Positions 34,415 to 46,946 of a stretch of DNA of 64,000 nucleotides are shown in pieces. The stretch is from Anisakis pegreffii (lineage: Eukaryota > Nematoda > Chromadorea > Rhabditida > Anisakidae), in NCBI GenBank assembly GCA_035041965.1, contig JAPYMA010002197.1, forward strand, positions 62,001-126,000, written 5' to 3'. The notes below the pieces were generated by a model that had not been told where the DNA came from, searched no databases, and was given only the letters and a program-made list of their open reading frames with translations. Numbering within the stretch: position 1 is the first letter of the stretch; the number at the start of each line of letters is the position of its first letter. Made by a program: the position numbers and the translations under genes.

Positions 34415-36222
34415 CATAGATATAGCTGGAGTGTTATTCATCGTCATCGATATAGTTGAATGATAGCGGATGATAACTTTAAAGGAACTGCTCCGTACTT
34501 CAAGTGATTGTCTTCTTAGAGTCAATTTCGGCTCAGAAACTGATCGTACTGATTGTAAGCGTAAAAATGGTATTTCCGGTGGAGTGAAGATGTTTCATGG
34601 TAAAACAGTGCAATTCTATGATGTTCTATGCAATTCTATGATCGGATTTAATTACTGACACCTACAAGTTAGCAAAATCATTAGGTTCGCCTGAAAAATC
34701 AGAGTTTGATGGTGAGAGCAAATGGAATTTGACTTGCCATCATCAGCTAGTTGGTCGACGCCATATCGACAACTGCATCTACTTAAGCTATAAATGGACC
34801 AAAAAAATTTGAAATTCAGAAGGTATTTTGAATCGGCTAGCTCGAAAATGTCAAAGCTGTCAGTAAATGAGAAGTTGAAACTAAATTAAGCTGAGCTTAC
34901 AATTAGGTTAACATCTAGCTGATATCACTTTATGACAGCCTCCACTCACGCTTATGCTCAAACTCTGAACACTTTTGCATTCTAACAATACCCGAAAAAA
35001 ACTCTGACTCGATTTTCCATACAACTTTTGAAGTGACCCTCTCAAATGCGCTCATTTGACCTCTTTCGGTCTTTCGATGGCTACGTTGGGTACGCTTTAA
35101 ACCTCTGAACACTTCTAACAAGTTGTAAGTGACGAAAGGAATGTTTGCATCATGAAACTTCGCTCCATATAGTGACAACTCATTGAATAGAGTGCGAGCG
35201 AGTGTTTTTTGGAATATTTTTACTCGGATGTTTTGGGTGCATCTTATAAAAAGCTTAGTTAATAAATTTTCTATGCGTACAATAAACGTTTATAAATGCA
35301 ATTATAATTTGATGAAATGCGCACAAAACAACATTCGGTTAATTGCATTCACTGAACAATGCAATATCTGTTCTGTTGGGTGCGCGTCGAAATTGCCTTA
35401 AAAATAAACAACAGAACACAATTAGATTGCTTCATCAACATAATGCTGACGTATTGTAAGTAGTTTTCATCGCCAATTAAACGCTCGAGACTATCGTTCA
35501 GAGTCAAAATTTCTGCGAGATCCTAGTTGGTGCACACACACACACATATGACTATAACGAAAGAGCGAAAAATGGAATTGCACCAAAAAATGTTTCAATG
35601 GGGAAGTAATTCGAATTGGAAACAAGCGGAAAGATGTCCATTCGAATTCATAGCAATCAACTGGAATTAAGAATTCTCAAATTATATTCCGAAGATCGAG
35701 ACGATACCAACTATAATACTTGCCATATGTGGGCATTCGAATGAAATGTTGATTTCGAATTGATCATTATGGGATTTGCAAAGAAGAGGAAGAAGGATAT
35801 TGAAGCCGTGGCTGGATATTGAAGCCGATATTGAAGAAGGATATTGAAGGATGTTTATAAAGAAGGAAGATATTGGCAAAAAACAACTGAATGAGTGAAG
35901 AGTCAATTTCGAACTGAAGCGGCGATCACATCGGCGTGAAGCGAGATCGTTTGCCATATCATCAAATGTTGAGGCATCGTTATCTGATGGATATACAACG
36001 GTTATTGTTGTTGGCTTGGACCGCTTTCAGCATCATCACGCTGACATATAAGTATATTCTCAAGCGCTTGTATTCCCTCGAATAAATCAACTCTGTATTG
36101 CGCTTGGCGAAGATCAACTGATAAAAACTAAGCGATAACACGCACACATCTTGCTAATCGTAAATAAGCGCACATTTTGCAGAGTTTTGCTTATTTATTA
36201 TTTATTAATTATCAATTCATCG

Positions 36223-36325
36223 TTTTCGAGAGTGATATGGCCAAAGGGTGATTTTCGAGAGCGATATGGCAAAGGGTGATTTTCGAGAGCGATATGGCCA
36301 AAGGGTGATTTTCGAGAGTGATATG
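36223..36325 (+). repeat. 29-bp tandem repeat, about 3.6 copies
   Basis: The unit begins TTTTCGAGAG[TC]GATATGG and ends AAAGGGTGA. Three full copies (29, 28, 29 nt) and a 17-nt partial copy are nearly identical, suggesting recent amplification. The open frame across it (starting 36248) is a repeat by-product. Confidence 0.97.
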
Positions 36326-36751
36326 ATATTTTCTAACATGGCAAAAGCTTGTTCATTGTCAGATGTTTTCGGACCATCTGATACTCTTTTTTTTCGGAAG
36401 GAATCCTTGCCGTTGGTAATTGATTATCCGAGTGATATTTTCGGACAGCCTCATCCATAAACAATATCACTGTCGAAGGCATCTTAATTCGTTGCAGAAA
36501 CTTAGGAGACAGTGGTGAACATTGAAAAAGGATGCACTAACAAATGAATATTTGACATGAACTGAAGTCTAAACTGGTCGACTAATCGAAAATTACTGAC
36601 AGTGAGTAATGAACATTTTCTAAAAATATTCGTTCTAGAACGGGTGGAATGCGCTGCACGTAAACAGAGTCAATCAACCGAGCGAAGTCTTGGTGAAAGT
36701 AAATGAAAAGAATGTTTCTGAATGGATTTTGTTCTTCCCACAGGGACAGCA

Positions 36752-36831
36752 TTTTTCTTTTTTTAGGTTTCTTTTTTCATTTTTTCATCTTTTTTTTCAG
36801 TGACATTCATTTTTTCTTTTTCTTCATTTTT
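36752..36831 (+). other. Long polypyrimidine tract
   Basis: T-rich runs of CTTTTTTT type, including CATCTTTTTTTTCAG, which is an ideal nematode-type splice acceptor on the plus strand. No exon with convincing coding content follows it, so it may be a simple T-rich tract. Confidence 0.6.
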
Positions 36832-38900
36832 TAAGCTCACTATGGTTGCTTGCCGATGACTAAGCGAGCTTTCATTTCATGCTCTTGCAGAATCGTCTGA
36901 ATCTATCATATCTGTTGAAACAAATCGCACTTTAGGCTGAATTATTAAAACTGTGTTCGAATTGTGTAATATTTTCACGGCTAAGTGCTTCCCATTTCCA
37001 ACAAATCCAGCATAACACGTGCAATTTTATCTCTATTCATATCGGCCACTTTTAAGCTGAATGAATCGAAGCCTATGTCCACTTATTAATGAACAAACGA
37101 AGCATTCGAGTCTTGAAATGTCCTAGAGATATGGCTGACAATGCGATAAACGTCGAATCGTCGTCGTTACTCTATGAGTTCAGCCACAACGCTAATCTGA
37201 TCATACTCACATGAAGACCAATACGAAGAGATTTACAGTACATCATATCCTTGAGACAATATAACCAGTTCATTCATGAAAGTATTGTTTTCTATATCAC
37301 GGAACGTCACCTGGTCATGATTCACCTGGTAGGTGTGATCTCTCTTGGAGACTAAACTGATCTTAGCGCGCATTCAAGAGAGCAGCGTTGATCGCCAAAG
37401 CTACGCGAGGATTCTCGATGACTGCGATTGGTTTCGTTCAAATAACTGTCGGTGAAGGGTGAATAATGCCTGATTATTGCGTTTGTTAGCAAAAAGCTGG
37501 ATTCCGTATGCCCTTATGAGGGGGATATGTCAAGAGAAGTTGAATATCACTCGAACTGCACTCACTAATGACGTATGCTTTGCATTTGACGTATGTTGCG
37601 AGCTCACTGGATTCTGAATTCTCGAAAAATATTTCTGCAGTTCAGAAAAAATCAGTTCAATTTGTAAAAAAGTTTCTGAAATTTATAAAGTTCAAAGAAA
37701 CCATTCATCTGCAATGACTAATCAGAGCAAGCTCCTAGCATGGATGTGTTAATCTAAATCTTACAATTAGTGTTTTCGCTACTGATCCCTTAAAAAGTTC
37801 ATCACCTTTCTGATTAACAAATTCAACAAGCATCATTGACTCGTTTTCTCGCTTCAATTAATTTTTCTGATCCTAAAAATGCTGGAAAACTAAAACAAAT
37901 TGTCTTCTGCGTATTGTTGTCATAGTAAATTTGCAATTGCTTCGTTCATGCTCTTACCTAGAAACGTACTCGAAAGACAACAATCGTACGAATGAACGTG
38001 CACTACTACCATAAAATATTCAGTGATACGAATGTATCACGCACTTATAAATAAATCAGCACTGAGATCATTCACCAACAGTGATAATTAATGAACGAGG
38101 CGCACTCACTCATTTGATGATATTGCTGATTTCGAGGAAAAATAGACCAATGTATTTTTTAAAAAAAGCAACGATTCATTTGCTGCGAGCAAACAATGTA
38201 CTTTATTTGCATAGCACGCAAATACATGAATAAAACAGTGTAGAGAAACGACAAATTCACCGGAAAAAAAATCTCAATTCTATTAATAAGTGATGAAAAA
38301 TGTGCAATGTACTATTTCTGTGCAATTGCAGGAGAAATTTTAATCTTTCTCGATGCGTTGAAACATCCAAATGGAACGGAAATTTTGAAAATGTAGTAGT
38401 GTCTAGGAAGTTTAGTTCACAGTTCTCTGACTCAAACTTGTTTCTAATTAATAATAGTAAGTTATAAAATTTTCAGCCGCATTATGAACGTTGTTTTAGC
38501 AGCAAACCGTTGACAATAACAAGCACCATAGACATAGTGATGATGTTTTCTGTTTTTAAACGGCAGCAGAACTCATTCATTCGAAGATGTCCCATCCTCC
38601 AACATTCAGTGAGAGTAGCTTATTAAATATTGTTATTATTAATATCGCTATAATTATCCGAGTTTATTATGGCTGCGTCGTTGTCTTTACTCAAAACTTT
38701 CATCATTTCCTTCCTTCACATAATTCCCCAGAGATGTGTTGCGTGTGCATAACTAAAGTAATAATGAAATAAACACCGTCGCAATTCCAAAACAACAAAA
38801 CATTTTGCGCATTCCCTTAATTCCAGTCCAAAACTTCACAGTTACAATTACAAACTGGGTGCATTCGTCAAACTTCAATCTTACTTCATTCAATAGTGAT

Positions 38901-39078
38901 TAGTTGTGATGTCTCTATACCACTTTTTTTTGAAAACTGTTCTATTCTGTTTTTTTGGGGGCTCAAAAACGGCTCTATTCTGTTCAAACTGTTCTATTCC
39001 TGATTTGCGAGCTGTTCTATTCTATACCATTGAAGAGAACAGGAATAGAACAGTTTAACTGGGACAGAGACATCACTA
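38901..39078. mobile_element. Foldback/MITE-like element, about 178 bp
   Basis: The outer ends are inverted: TTAGTTGTGATGTCTCT on the left and AGAGACATCACTAA on the right. The inner arms also pair, with AAACTGTTCTATTCCTG near 38985 complementary to CAGGAATAGAACAGTTT near 39040. CTGTTCTATTC occurs several times inside. TA next to each end would fit a Tc1/mariner-type target duplication. There is no transposase frame, so it would be non-autonomous. Confidence 0.7.
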
Positions 39079-39531
39079 ATGATGAGATAACTGCAGCACA
39101 TTACTTATCAAATCTGTGACGACGATAGCGATCATGTCGAGAGTGATAAGCGTTATCACTAACAGTGTTAGTATAAGTATTATCATTTTGATAGGATTAT
39201 TACTGATAAGTTTACTAGTCCTGTTGTAATGTTGATATCTATTTTCCGTTGTCACATTCAGTGTTAGGCGGGCGGCACCACACTGACCTATTCCGTAGAA
39301 ATATGATGTATTCGATCTGAAGATTATCAAGTGGAACAGCCAACTGTTTTGCATAACACAATCGAATGCATGTTGTGAATGCTGGTCAGTGAAGCTGAAT
39401 AGAATACGCGAATTAGGTGTGCATATTGTGTGCATGATCTCATCTATTTGCAAAGCAATTTGCGGTTGGTTGTACCAGTGAGTTGTTATGAATTTATAAT
39501 TGGATGAGAATTGAAAAATGAATGTATCCAT
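39076..39531 (-). CDS. Hypothetical single-pass membrane protein ORF (151 codons)
   Basis: Not recognised. It is an ATG-to-stop frame with a hydrophilic N-terminal 110 residues holding several Cys and N-glycosylation-type sequons (NTS, NVT, NRT). A strongly hydrophobic helix of about 24 residues follows near the C-terminus (starting MIILILTLLVITLITL). There is no signal peptide at its own start. The stop codon falls inside the inverted end of the MITE-like element. It is slightly longer than expected by chance at this base composition. It could be a terminal exon, a lone gene or a chance ORF. Confidence 0.25.
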   Translation of the reverse strand: MDTFIFQFSSNYKFITTHWYNQPQIALQIDEIMHTICTPNSRILFSFTDQHSQHAFDCVMQNSWLFHLIIFRSNTSYFYGIGQCGAARLTLNVTTENRYQHYNRTSKLISNNPIKMIILILTLLVITLITLDMIAIVVTDLISNVLQLSHH

Positions 39532-41226
39532 TCTTTTTTAAAATCTAAGCATGCTATTGTTCAGCGTGACTAAACGAAAACATCACCAGCTCGTGAACAC
39601 ATCACCAGATCTATCAGCAGATTGTAGTCAAATGCGCCGAGTTTTTTCAGCCTGCCCTAGTTCTTGGCTTACAGCTGAAAAATGAAATTCAATCGGAAGA
39701 AAGAAATCAGCATTCAACACCTGAACAAACAGTGGTCATTTTGCTTGTCGTAGGTTGAATACATAAAATGGATTTAACTCCCAAAAAAAAAGGATTCATT
39801 GAAGTGTCGACAACAATTCACATTGAGGGAATCGAAAGAAACACGAACGCTTCTTTCATAAATGATAGTGATAGTGACCAGTGTCATTCATAAGTGAATC
39901 TGAATAGAAATTGAAGCAGCAATTTTCATTGACAACGATGCCCGTATCCATCAGCAATGAACTACCATTTACGTGTATATGTGTGAGATTTGATGCGCTA
40001 TATACCTGCACATAGCATGAACACATCGAATGAATGTTGTTTAATTAGCAGGTAAGAAATAAACTGAATCACATTCAGTGCCAGGAGACTGAGCAAAGAA
40101 ATAAATGTCTGCACATAAACTGTAACTAATTGTACCTTTTCAAGCACTAACTATTAGTCTAAGGCAGATGATGGCACATTATACATTTCTTCATAATAGT
40201 GTTTATGTTCACTGGTGGACTAGAATCGGGAAAAGAAATCGTGGTCGACAGAAAATCAGATGGCGAGACATTATATGCAAAATACATTCCGATTGATCGA
40301 TTGAACACTTGTCCAACGATCGTTCAGAGTAGTTGTTTGGAACAGCCATCAGTAGTGAATCAGTAATCTTTCGTTATCAGTGATAAACGATTAATGTAAC
40401 CGAGTAGATCCATAGCAATCGGCATGAGTTTGATTTGCTGATTAGATAAATAAATAAATAAATATATGCAAAATTATCGGCCAAATATGGATGAGCCGAG
40501 CAATTAACTGTGATAATAGTGATAATTGGAGTGATCTTGAATAGGCTCATGTGCGAAACGTGCATTGATTAGCTGAGTGAATAAGTAAACATATGAATAA
40601 ATAGATGGATAAACAAATGAATAAATAAATAGTAACTTTATCAGTTTCAAATGAAATATATACAATGATGTTTTTTATCAGTTATATAAAATATACAATG
40701 AAGTTTTCGCAGTCGATTTTGTAGTTATACGATGCTATGACTCAGCTGTATTACTGCTTGATATAAGCAAGAGAATTTTATCTCTATTGTCTCAATGATA
40801 TCAAATCACTGGTCGTCAACGAACACAAACGCCACTGGCACTAGCATGTTATAGCATAATTTCTCGCTATTGTTACTTTCACCTCACTAGGCAACAATTC
40901 TCAAACTTTGATAATAATCTAATAAGTAGAGATTAGAACGAAGGGAAGTGAACACCAGGATGTGACTACAACATTCTCGTAACACATTCTATGAATGCAG
41001 TTGTCAAACGAACGCAAAATAGCGATTCGTTGAATAGCACCAAGTGTATTTTGTGATGTTGCATCGCTTGCAAAACAATCATTCTTACAATGCATTCTCA
41101 TGGGCATGTATATGATTCGAGGATATTCACGAGTGTCGCGACCAGCGCGAAAAGCTAGCGCATAAAATGATGATAGTACTTAAAGATATCTTATCTCCTA
41201 AGTCAAACAGAAATAATTGGGCAAAA

Positions 41227-41312
41227 GGGCTGATAGTGTACTGGTGTAACGCTGGGCTTTGAGGATCCGATCTGTTCAGAGGGCGTGAGTTCGATTCGGA
41301 ACGCGCCGGTCC
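41227..41312 (+). pseudogene. tRNA-Leu-like sequence (degenerate tRNA or SINE head)
   Basis: The order resembles a class II tRNA. A loop TTTGAGG could hold a GAG anticodon. It is followed by a variable-arm-like perfect hairpin TCTG-TT-CAGA at 41271-41280 and a B-box-like GAGTTCGATTC at 41287-41297. The T stem does not pair properly and the A box is poor, so it is not a functional tRNA as read. The 3' end reads GGTCCA. Confidence 0.45.
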
Positions 41313-42481
41313 AAAATCTTTGACAAAAGTTTGATCTCATTAAAGAGATAAGCGCAAGAATATCTCAGCTTAAGAGATTTTCGAAAAGGGCTTAGTTTCG
41401 ACAACCAGCAATTGAGCAACTGAATTTTATGAGCTATCGATGGCTTGGCATTACGTAACTCATATCTTTCAGCTGAATCACGGAAGTGAATTAACTGACT
41501 ATTGGTTGAGCTTTTGCTACAATAAGTCACTTGAAACACGAACAGCTGAGGAATAATCACGAAAAGCTGACTGATTTTCAAACAATGAATTCATTTCAAT
41601 TAGAGCAACATTTCAGTTTGAAGGCGTCATCGGTGAATTTTGCTTTTTGAACAGGACAATAACGAACATTGGTTCTCGTTAGAACCGTCCTAGTGCTCAA
41701 CAATTTACAAAACTTTGTCAAGGTAATTGATCAACACGACGGATCAATGAGTTGAGCTGACTGATGACAGTTAATCGTATCCAATCATTGAACCGAAATA
41801 TGGAAAATACTTGATGGAAGAAGGCTAATGAGAGGTAGCCTTAAAAGGCTAAAGAATAAGATAATATTTATGATAGGAGTACTTGATTCGTCGCCTCCTG
41901 GCTAGCTAGCACATTCTCATTTCGAGGCAATGTGTGGAAGCACGCTTATTCATTTATTTGATTTATTGTTCACGTGATGAATTGCGAATTGCGTGTGAAG
42001 TGGTGGCATGAGTTATAGCTTCGAATCACTCCGCCTATCCAACGGGGTACAATTTAAAGACTGACTCATACCGCAGCTATCACTAGCAATAAGCATCGCT
42101 TGGCCACAAAGCCATGAAAATTCTACTCATAATTGTGATATGAGTCGTCGTCCTTTCACACAAACAAGTTTCCATACTTTCCTCGTCAATAACTCATTAG
42201 TGTGCGCGTTCACGGAAATTCGATATTCGAAGCGAAACGGTTGGATGAGAAGAGAAGCAAATCACAGCCATTTCATCAAAATAATAACGAGAACGTCAGC
42301 AAAATCAGAACTGAGAAAGTCGGCAAAATGTCGGAAAAACCGAGAATTCCTGGAAAATTTTACATTTCCAAAGCATTCGATGCCATCAGGCATCTAATGT
42401 GATTGAACCAAACCATAGAAACCATCACAGTTCATTGCTTCCAAAAAACAAAACCCTCGAAAATAACACAGCTGCTAATAA

Positions 42482-42548
42482 TAGATTCGGAAGTGAAGCG
42501 ATAATAGAACAACGATAATATAGATTCGGAAGTGAAGCGAGCGATAAT
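42482..42548 (+). repeat. Short tandem duplication
   Basis: TAGATTCGGAAGTGAAGCG followed by ATAAT occurs at 42482 and again at 42521, the second copy with an extra GAGC insertion. Confidence 0.9.
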
Positions 42549-42730
42549 TAAGAACTTAACTAAGCAACACACTAATCGCTAATCAAATGTAACATCGACA
42601 AATTAGCTTTAATACAACAAGTGTGTTCATTTTCCTTGTTTGCAACGCAATCAAGTTGAGATTCTATTGGCATGAAACTGGCTGAAACGAATCAATTGCT
42701 ACTGAATGATGTGCAACAAGTATGTGCCAG

Positions 42731-43445
42731 TTATTTTCTCAATTCACTTTTCACTGCATCCTTCTGCTCATCCGAAGTTCTGAGCATGTGAACAATAGAC
42801 AACGATGACCATTTCAAAACACCGACCAAGTGCATGTTCAAAACGAAATCTGCCGAGAATAACGCAAAGCGCCTGTCGTCTCTCGGCTCTACGACACCCC
42901 TCTCAGTCTAAAAAATCTTGTTAGTGGAATGCCATACGCTGGAAAACAACATCGAACAACCTTTTCAGCGAACGCAATGGGTAATGCTTAAGCTATATTA
43001 TTGGCATACACAACACTTAGGTGAACGAAGTAAGATTCCTTAAATATCTCGTTAAGGTGTTCTTGGAAAATTCGCCTGGACAATATCATCAGTCGTGATT
43101 GTGGAGAGAGATGTCAATTTCATTGCTATCATTTGATCAACAGATCACACTTTCTAATTGCAACAATATAAGCCACCAGAATGAAGACCAGTATGAACGG
43201 TGCTCAATAGATTAGTATCCATCAGTAGGCATCTGCCTCTAGCACTGCGAATATATTTGAAGAACTAGGATTCTTTAAACGAGATCCTTAATGCTTCCTT
43301 TCAGTATAATTACCTTTTTCACAGTTATATTCCAACAGTCACGTACCTTCCTGCTGATCGTGTACTCATAAAGTCTTCTGATTGCGTGAATGTGCTTTGG
43401 CCATCCAAAAATGCACAAAATGAATCGCAATGGAGTTTTTCCCAT
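42731..43445 (-). CDS. Candidate two-exon hypothetical gene (91 aa)
   Basis: Not recognised. Exon 1 (43445-43347) starts MGKTPLRFILCIFGW and ends YTISRK at a GTACGT donor in phase 0. Exon 2 (42907-42731) follows the acceptor ATTTTTTAG in phase 0, starts TERGVVEPRDDRRFALFSAD and ends SELRK-stop. The peptide composition looks protein-like, and phases and splice signals agree. The segments are short, so this may be coincidence. Confidence 0.22.
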
Positions 43446-44875
43446 TGTGCTTACACGATAACACACGCACACATATAACTATATATAGTTTTACGAGGAC
43501 GAAGAAAAAATCAAGGACAGGCAGAGTCGGCGGTGAAATTTCGCAGTCTGCGAAGCCGCGAAAATGAAGTCGGCTCGAAAAATTTCGAGGCAGGGAAATA
43601 TTGGATGGAGTTCTCGAAGTTCCCCAATCCTTGCGCTACCCCAATCATTATCATAATAGCTGAAAGACTGTCTTGAATATCTTGTGGCTCGATATTTCTT
43701 TCTATCAATCAATGTCTGAACAAGTAGCTCTTCGTAAGCAGCCCAAATCACAATTGTTCTGGAGCGAAACGGTAGGCCGTCTTACGGACTGTCTTATCAT
43801 CACTATCATCATTTACTTAGCAATTCGGTAGTATAGCAATAGAAATGATCATCTTCGCCAATGATAGTAAATAAAGCGAGTATGATCGATGTGAATTTGG
43901 CATTGTGAAATAATTTATTGAGTCACATTTAATGGCTCATTGAATCAGTCACTAGGCAGCTTTATTACGCATCATACGAGTAATGAATAATGTTAACTGA
44001 TAGAAATACGCTCAAGAAGCTTCCACTCAGACGTGGCATCAACCGATAAACCAACCGATGCTCACAAACCTATAATCCATCGTTAATTGTCAACGTCAAA
44101 GCATCAATCGCTCATTCACTTGCGCCAGCCGTAATTGCTACCGACCGCATCATCTTCACTGATGAATGCTTGTTGATGAATATGGCCAATATCATTATAG
44201 CATCATCACATAGATTCACGTAGAATGCATAAAAACAACATCAGCCAATAAAATATGTCACTTATATCGCAATCGTTCACCTTTTATCTAATCATTTTAG
44301 TGGCGGCTATCATTATCCACTCAATTATCGCCTAATAACAGCCTAAGCCCGAAGAAATATAGTCATCTATTAAGAGCACGATCACAAACTAGATCACAAC
44401 TATAATAGAAAACGACGAAAACGACGAAAATTGCTATCGTCAGAAGGTGATCATTTTCAGCGCCGCCGTATCTTTGGGATGATTGATTTCTTTTCGTTCA
44501 GCTGGTGAAAAATTAATTATGCTTGTGGACGTGTCAAGAGTTGTTACCACTTTTCTTAGGCATTGTGAGAAATGCAACTGATATTGCTATAGTGGATGAA
44601 AATCCAAGCAACTTCCGGTTAGCATTTAGGCTGGATATAGAGTTTAGAGAATGTTTGAGGAATTCAGAAAAGCGCATCAAAATGGCGGCGTTGTTATCTA
44701 CGATTGAATCATGAGTCGTCCTCAACTGAAACCTTCAAACGACCACACTGGCTAAATAACTCAATTTTCGCACACACACACGATTTCAACAACGAATGAA
44801 GTATTTACAAACTCATTGAGAATGCTATTTTCTGGATTCAAGTGAGAATTCAATTGCTTTAAGCACTTGATCAAG

Positions 44876-44893
44876 CAGCAGCAGCAGCAGCAC
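44876..44893. repeat. CAG triplet microsatellite
   Basis: Six CAG units in sequence with no recognised gene. Confidence 0.95.
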
Positions 44894-45058
44894 TCAAAAT
44901 CATTCTCGAAATAGAATGCAGGCTAGGAAAATGGAGCATCGCAAACAATTGTTAATCACATCAAAGAAGCGTTGAATAAAACGTTAGATGTGATAATGCA
45001 TCATCATCATCATGCATCCATCCCGCATTTGTGTGTGATGCGATGTTTTGCCGGATAA

Positions 45059-45080
45059 GGTGTGCCTGCCTGCCTGCCTG
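45059..45080. repeat. TGCC tetranucleotide repeat
   Basis: Four to five TGCC units. Related CCAG/GCCA runs occur at 53386-53400 and 61140-61157. Confidence 0.9.
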
Positions 45081-46286
45081 GCCAGATGTCAACAAACTTA
45101 GAACTTTAATCATAAATTATAGGAACTAGACAGATAGCTACTACTACTACTGCTGCTGCAGCTTTGACACTCGACTGTTGTTGATGAGAAAAAAAATACG
45201 AGCGAAGAAAATGCATCGGATATTCTTCCGTTGATTCATTTCATTAGTTGAATAGACGAAACTAATTAATTTGCAATGAGTTGAGCACAGTGGATGATCG
45301 AATCGCAACAATTCACACACGCTCACTCATATTATGTGCTCGTTTCATTCGTTCGTTGAAATTTTGCTCGCTCAGTTTCGAATTTCAGCTGAAAAATTTA
45401 TTTTCTTCAATGCGCGACTCTTTCGATATCACGATTAGCCACCGATCGACTATTTCAACTGCTTTGAACAATTTGAGCAACTGCTTCAGCAAATCACAAT
45501 AGATCTCAACTGAAAATGCCTGAACTGAAACGATCGAAATGATGTGAAAAGTAAAAAATTTGTGTGAAAAAATGAGAAATTTCATTTTGTTCCTCTCGAT
45601 TGCTTCTCCTCCTCCAACTCCTTCACACTAACCGATTTGTTTTAGCTGACTTAATTAGTGATGTTGGCGTGCACACACACATAAGGTTGTTTATGCTTGG
45701 CAATGAACACTCGAAATAACAAAACATTCGTCCATCCGGCAAAACATTTTCGCATTCATATGAAGTCAATATTCGAATAATTGCTTTATGTTGACAAGAC
45801 AATAACAATAGCACACAGACACGCTAACATGCGACGATTGCTTTCAAAAATGTTTTCAGAAAATGAATTATTGTTTCCAAAAGTTACCTCAATGAAATAT
45901 GGCCCAGTGAAAAGAATATAAATTAAGTCAATTAATTGAAAAACACGAAATAGTCATCTTAAGTGAATTTCAATTGCACTCAATTGACTAGTTGGAGCAG
46001 CTGATATGACGATACGATACCTATACATCGTTTTTTTCGATAGCACAAATGACGATAACATTCATCAATCTTTACTTTAAAATTCTTGATCTGTTATATA
46101 AAAGCTTGGCTGGTTATATTTGATGGAATATCATAATCAGGTGTACTTAAATGCTTAAGTCAGATGCTTAAGAAACATTTTCATTCACATTTTAAGGCAC
46201 TATCAATGGAATCAAAGCGCAGTTCTGGAAAGAAATCCGATATGCCTCAGACTGAAGCACTGAATTCGACGAAAAAACAGCTTTAA

Positions 46287-46446
46287 TTCCCTGCTATCAG
46301 AGAAATATATGTATGTTCACGATAGATAATGAGCACAGATCCTTAATTAGAGCTCAATTTCAAGTGATGTGTCCATATAATGAGCACACTCACTGTATTT
46401 ACATAACTTATACATTTAACTGCTCTCTTTAACGAACGCATTTTAT
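46287..46446 (+). repeat. Diverged direct duplication, copy 1
   Basis: This aligns with 46780-46946 over about 160 bp. It starts TTCCCTGCTATC, passes TTAAT, GAGCTCAATTTCAAGTGATG-type and GTATAC-type blocks, and ends in a T-rich CTCTTTxxTAAxGAAxGCATT. No gene is recognised in either copy. Confidence 0.8.
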
Positions 46447-46779
46447 TTTTTCTCGAAACAGCTACATGCAAGGAATTACATTAAGGCGAGTTCTAGCTTG
46501 CAATCTCATGACGTTCTCAAAAATTTTGATCTGCGAAGTCAACGCAGATGCTTTACCATCAAAAAAAGTTTGCATTATCAAAGGATAAAGCCTAAATCCC
46601 GACAATAAGGTTAAAATTAATTCGGATAAATGTGTCCTATAACTGAGCGATTTCATTCGCCACCAATTTATACACATATGATTAATTAATTAATCCAATC
46701 CTAACCGAATATCAAGCGAAGCATTTTCAAACTCCCAATGTCGTTGAATTCGTTCAGCCTCACACCATTTCTTTGCAGA

Positions 46780-46946
46780 TTCCCTGCTATCCAACAGATA
46801 CTACATGTGTTCACGAAGGATAATGCACATCAGCTCCTTAATAAGACCTCAATTTCAAGTGATGGATATATCAATGTAAAAAGCTCATTCATTGTATCCC
46901 CATAACGTATACATCTAGGTGCTCTTTTTAATGAATGCATTCCATT
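46780..46946 (+). repeat. Diverged direct duplication, copy 2
   Basis: Second copy of the segment at 46287-46446, in the same orientation about 490 bp downstream. The shared block CTCAATTTCAAGTGATG is identical. Confidence 0.8.
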
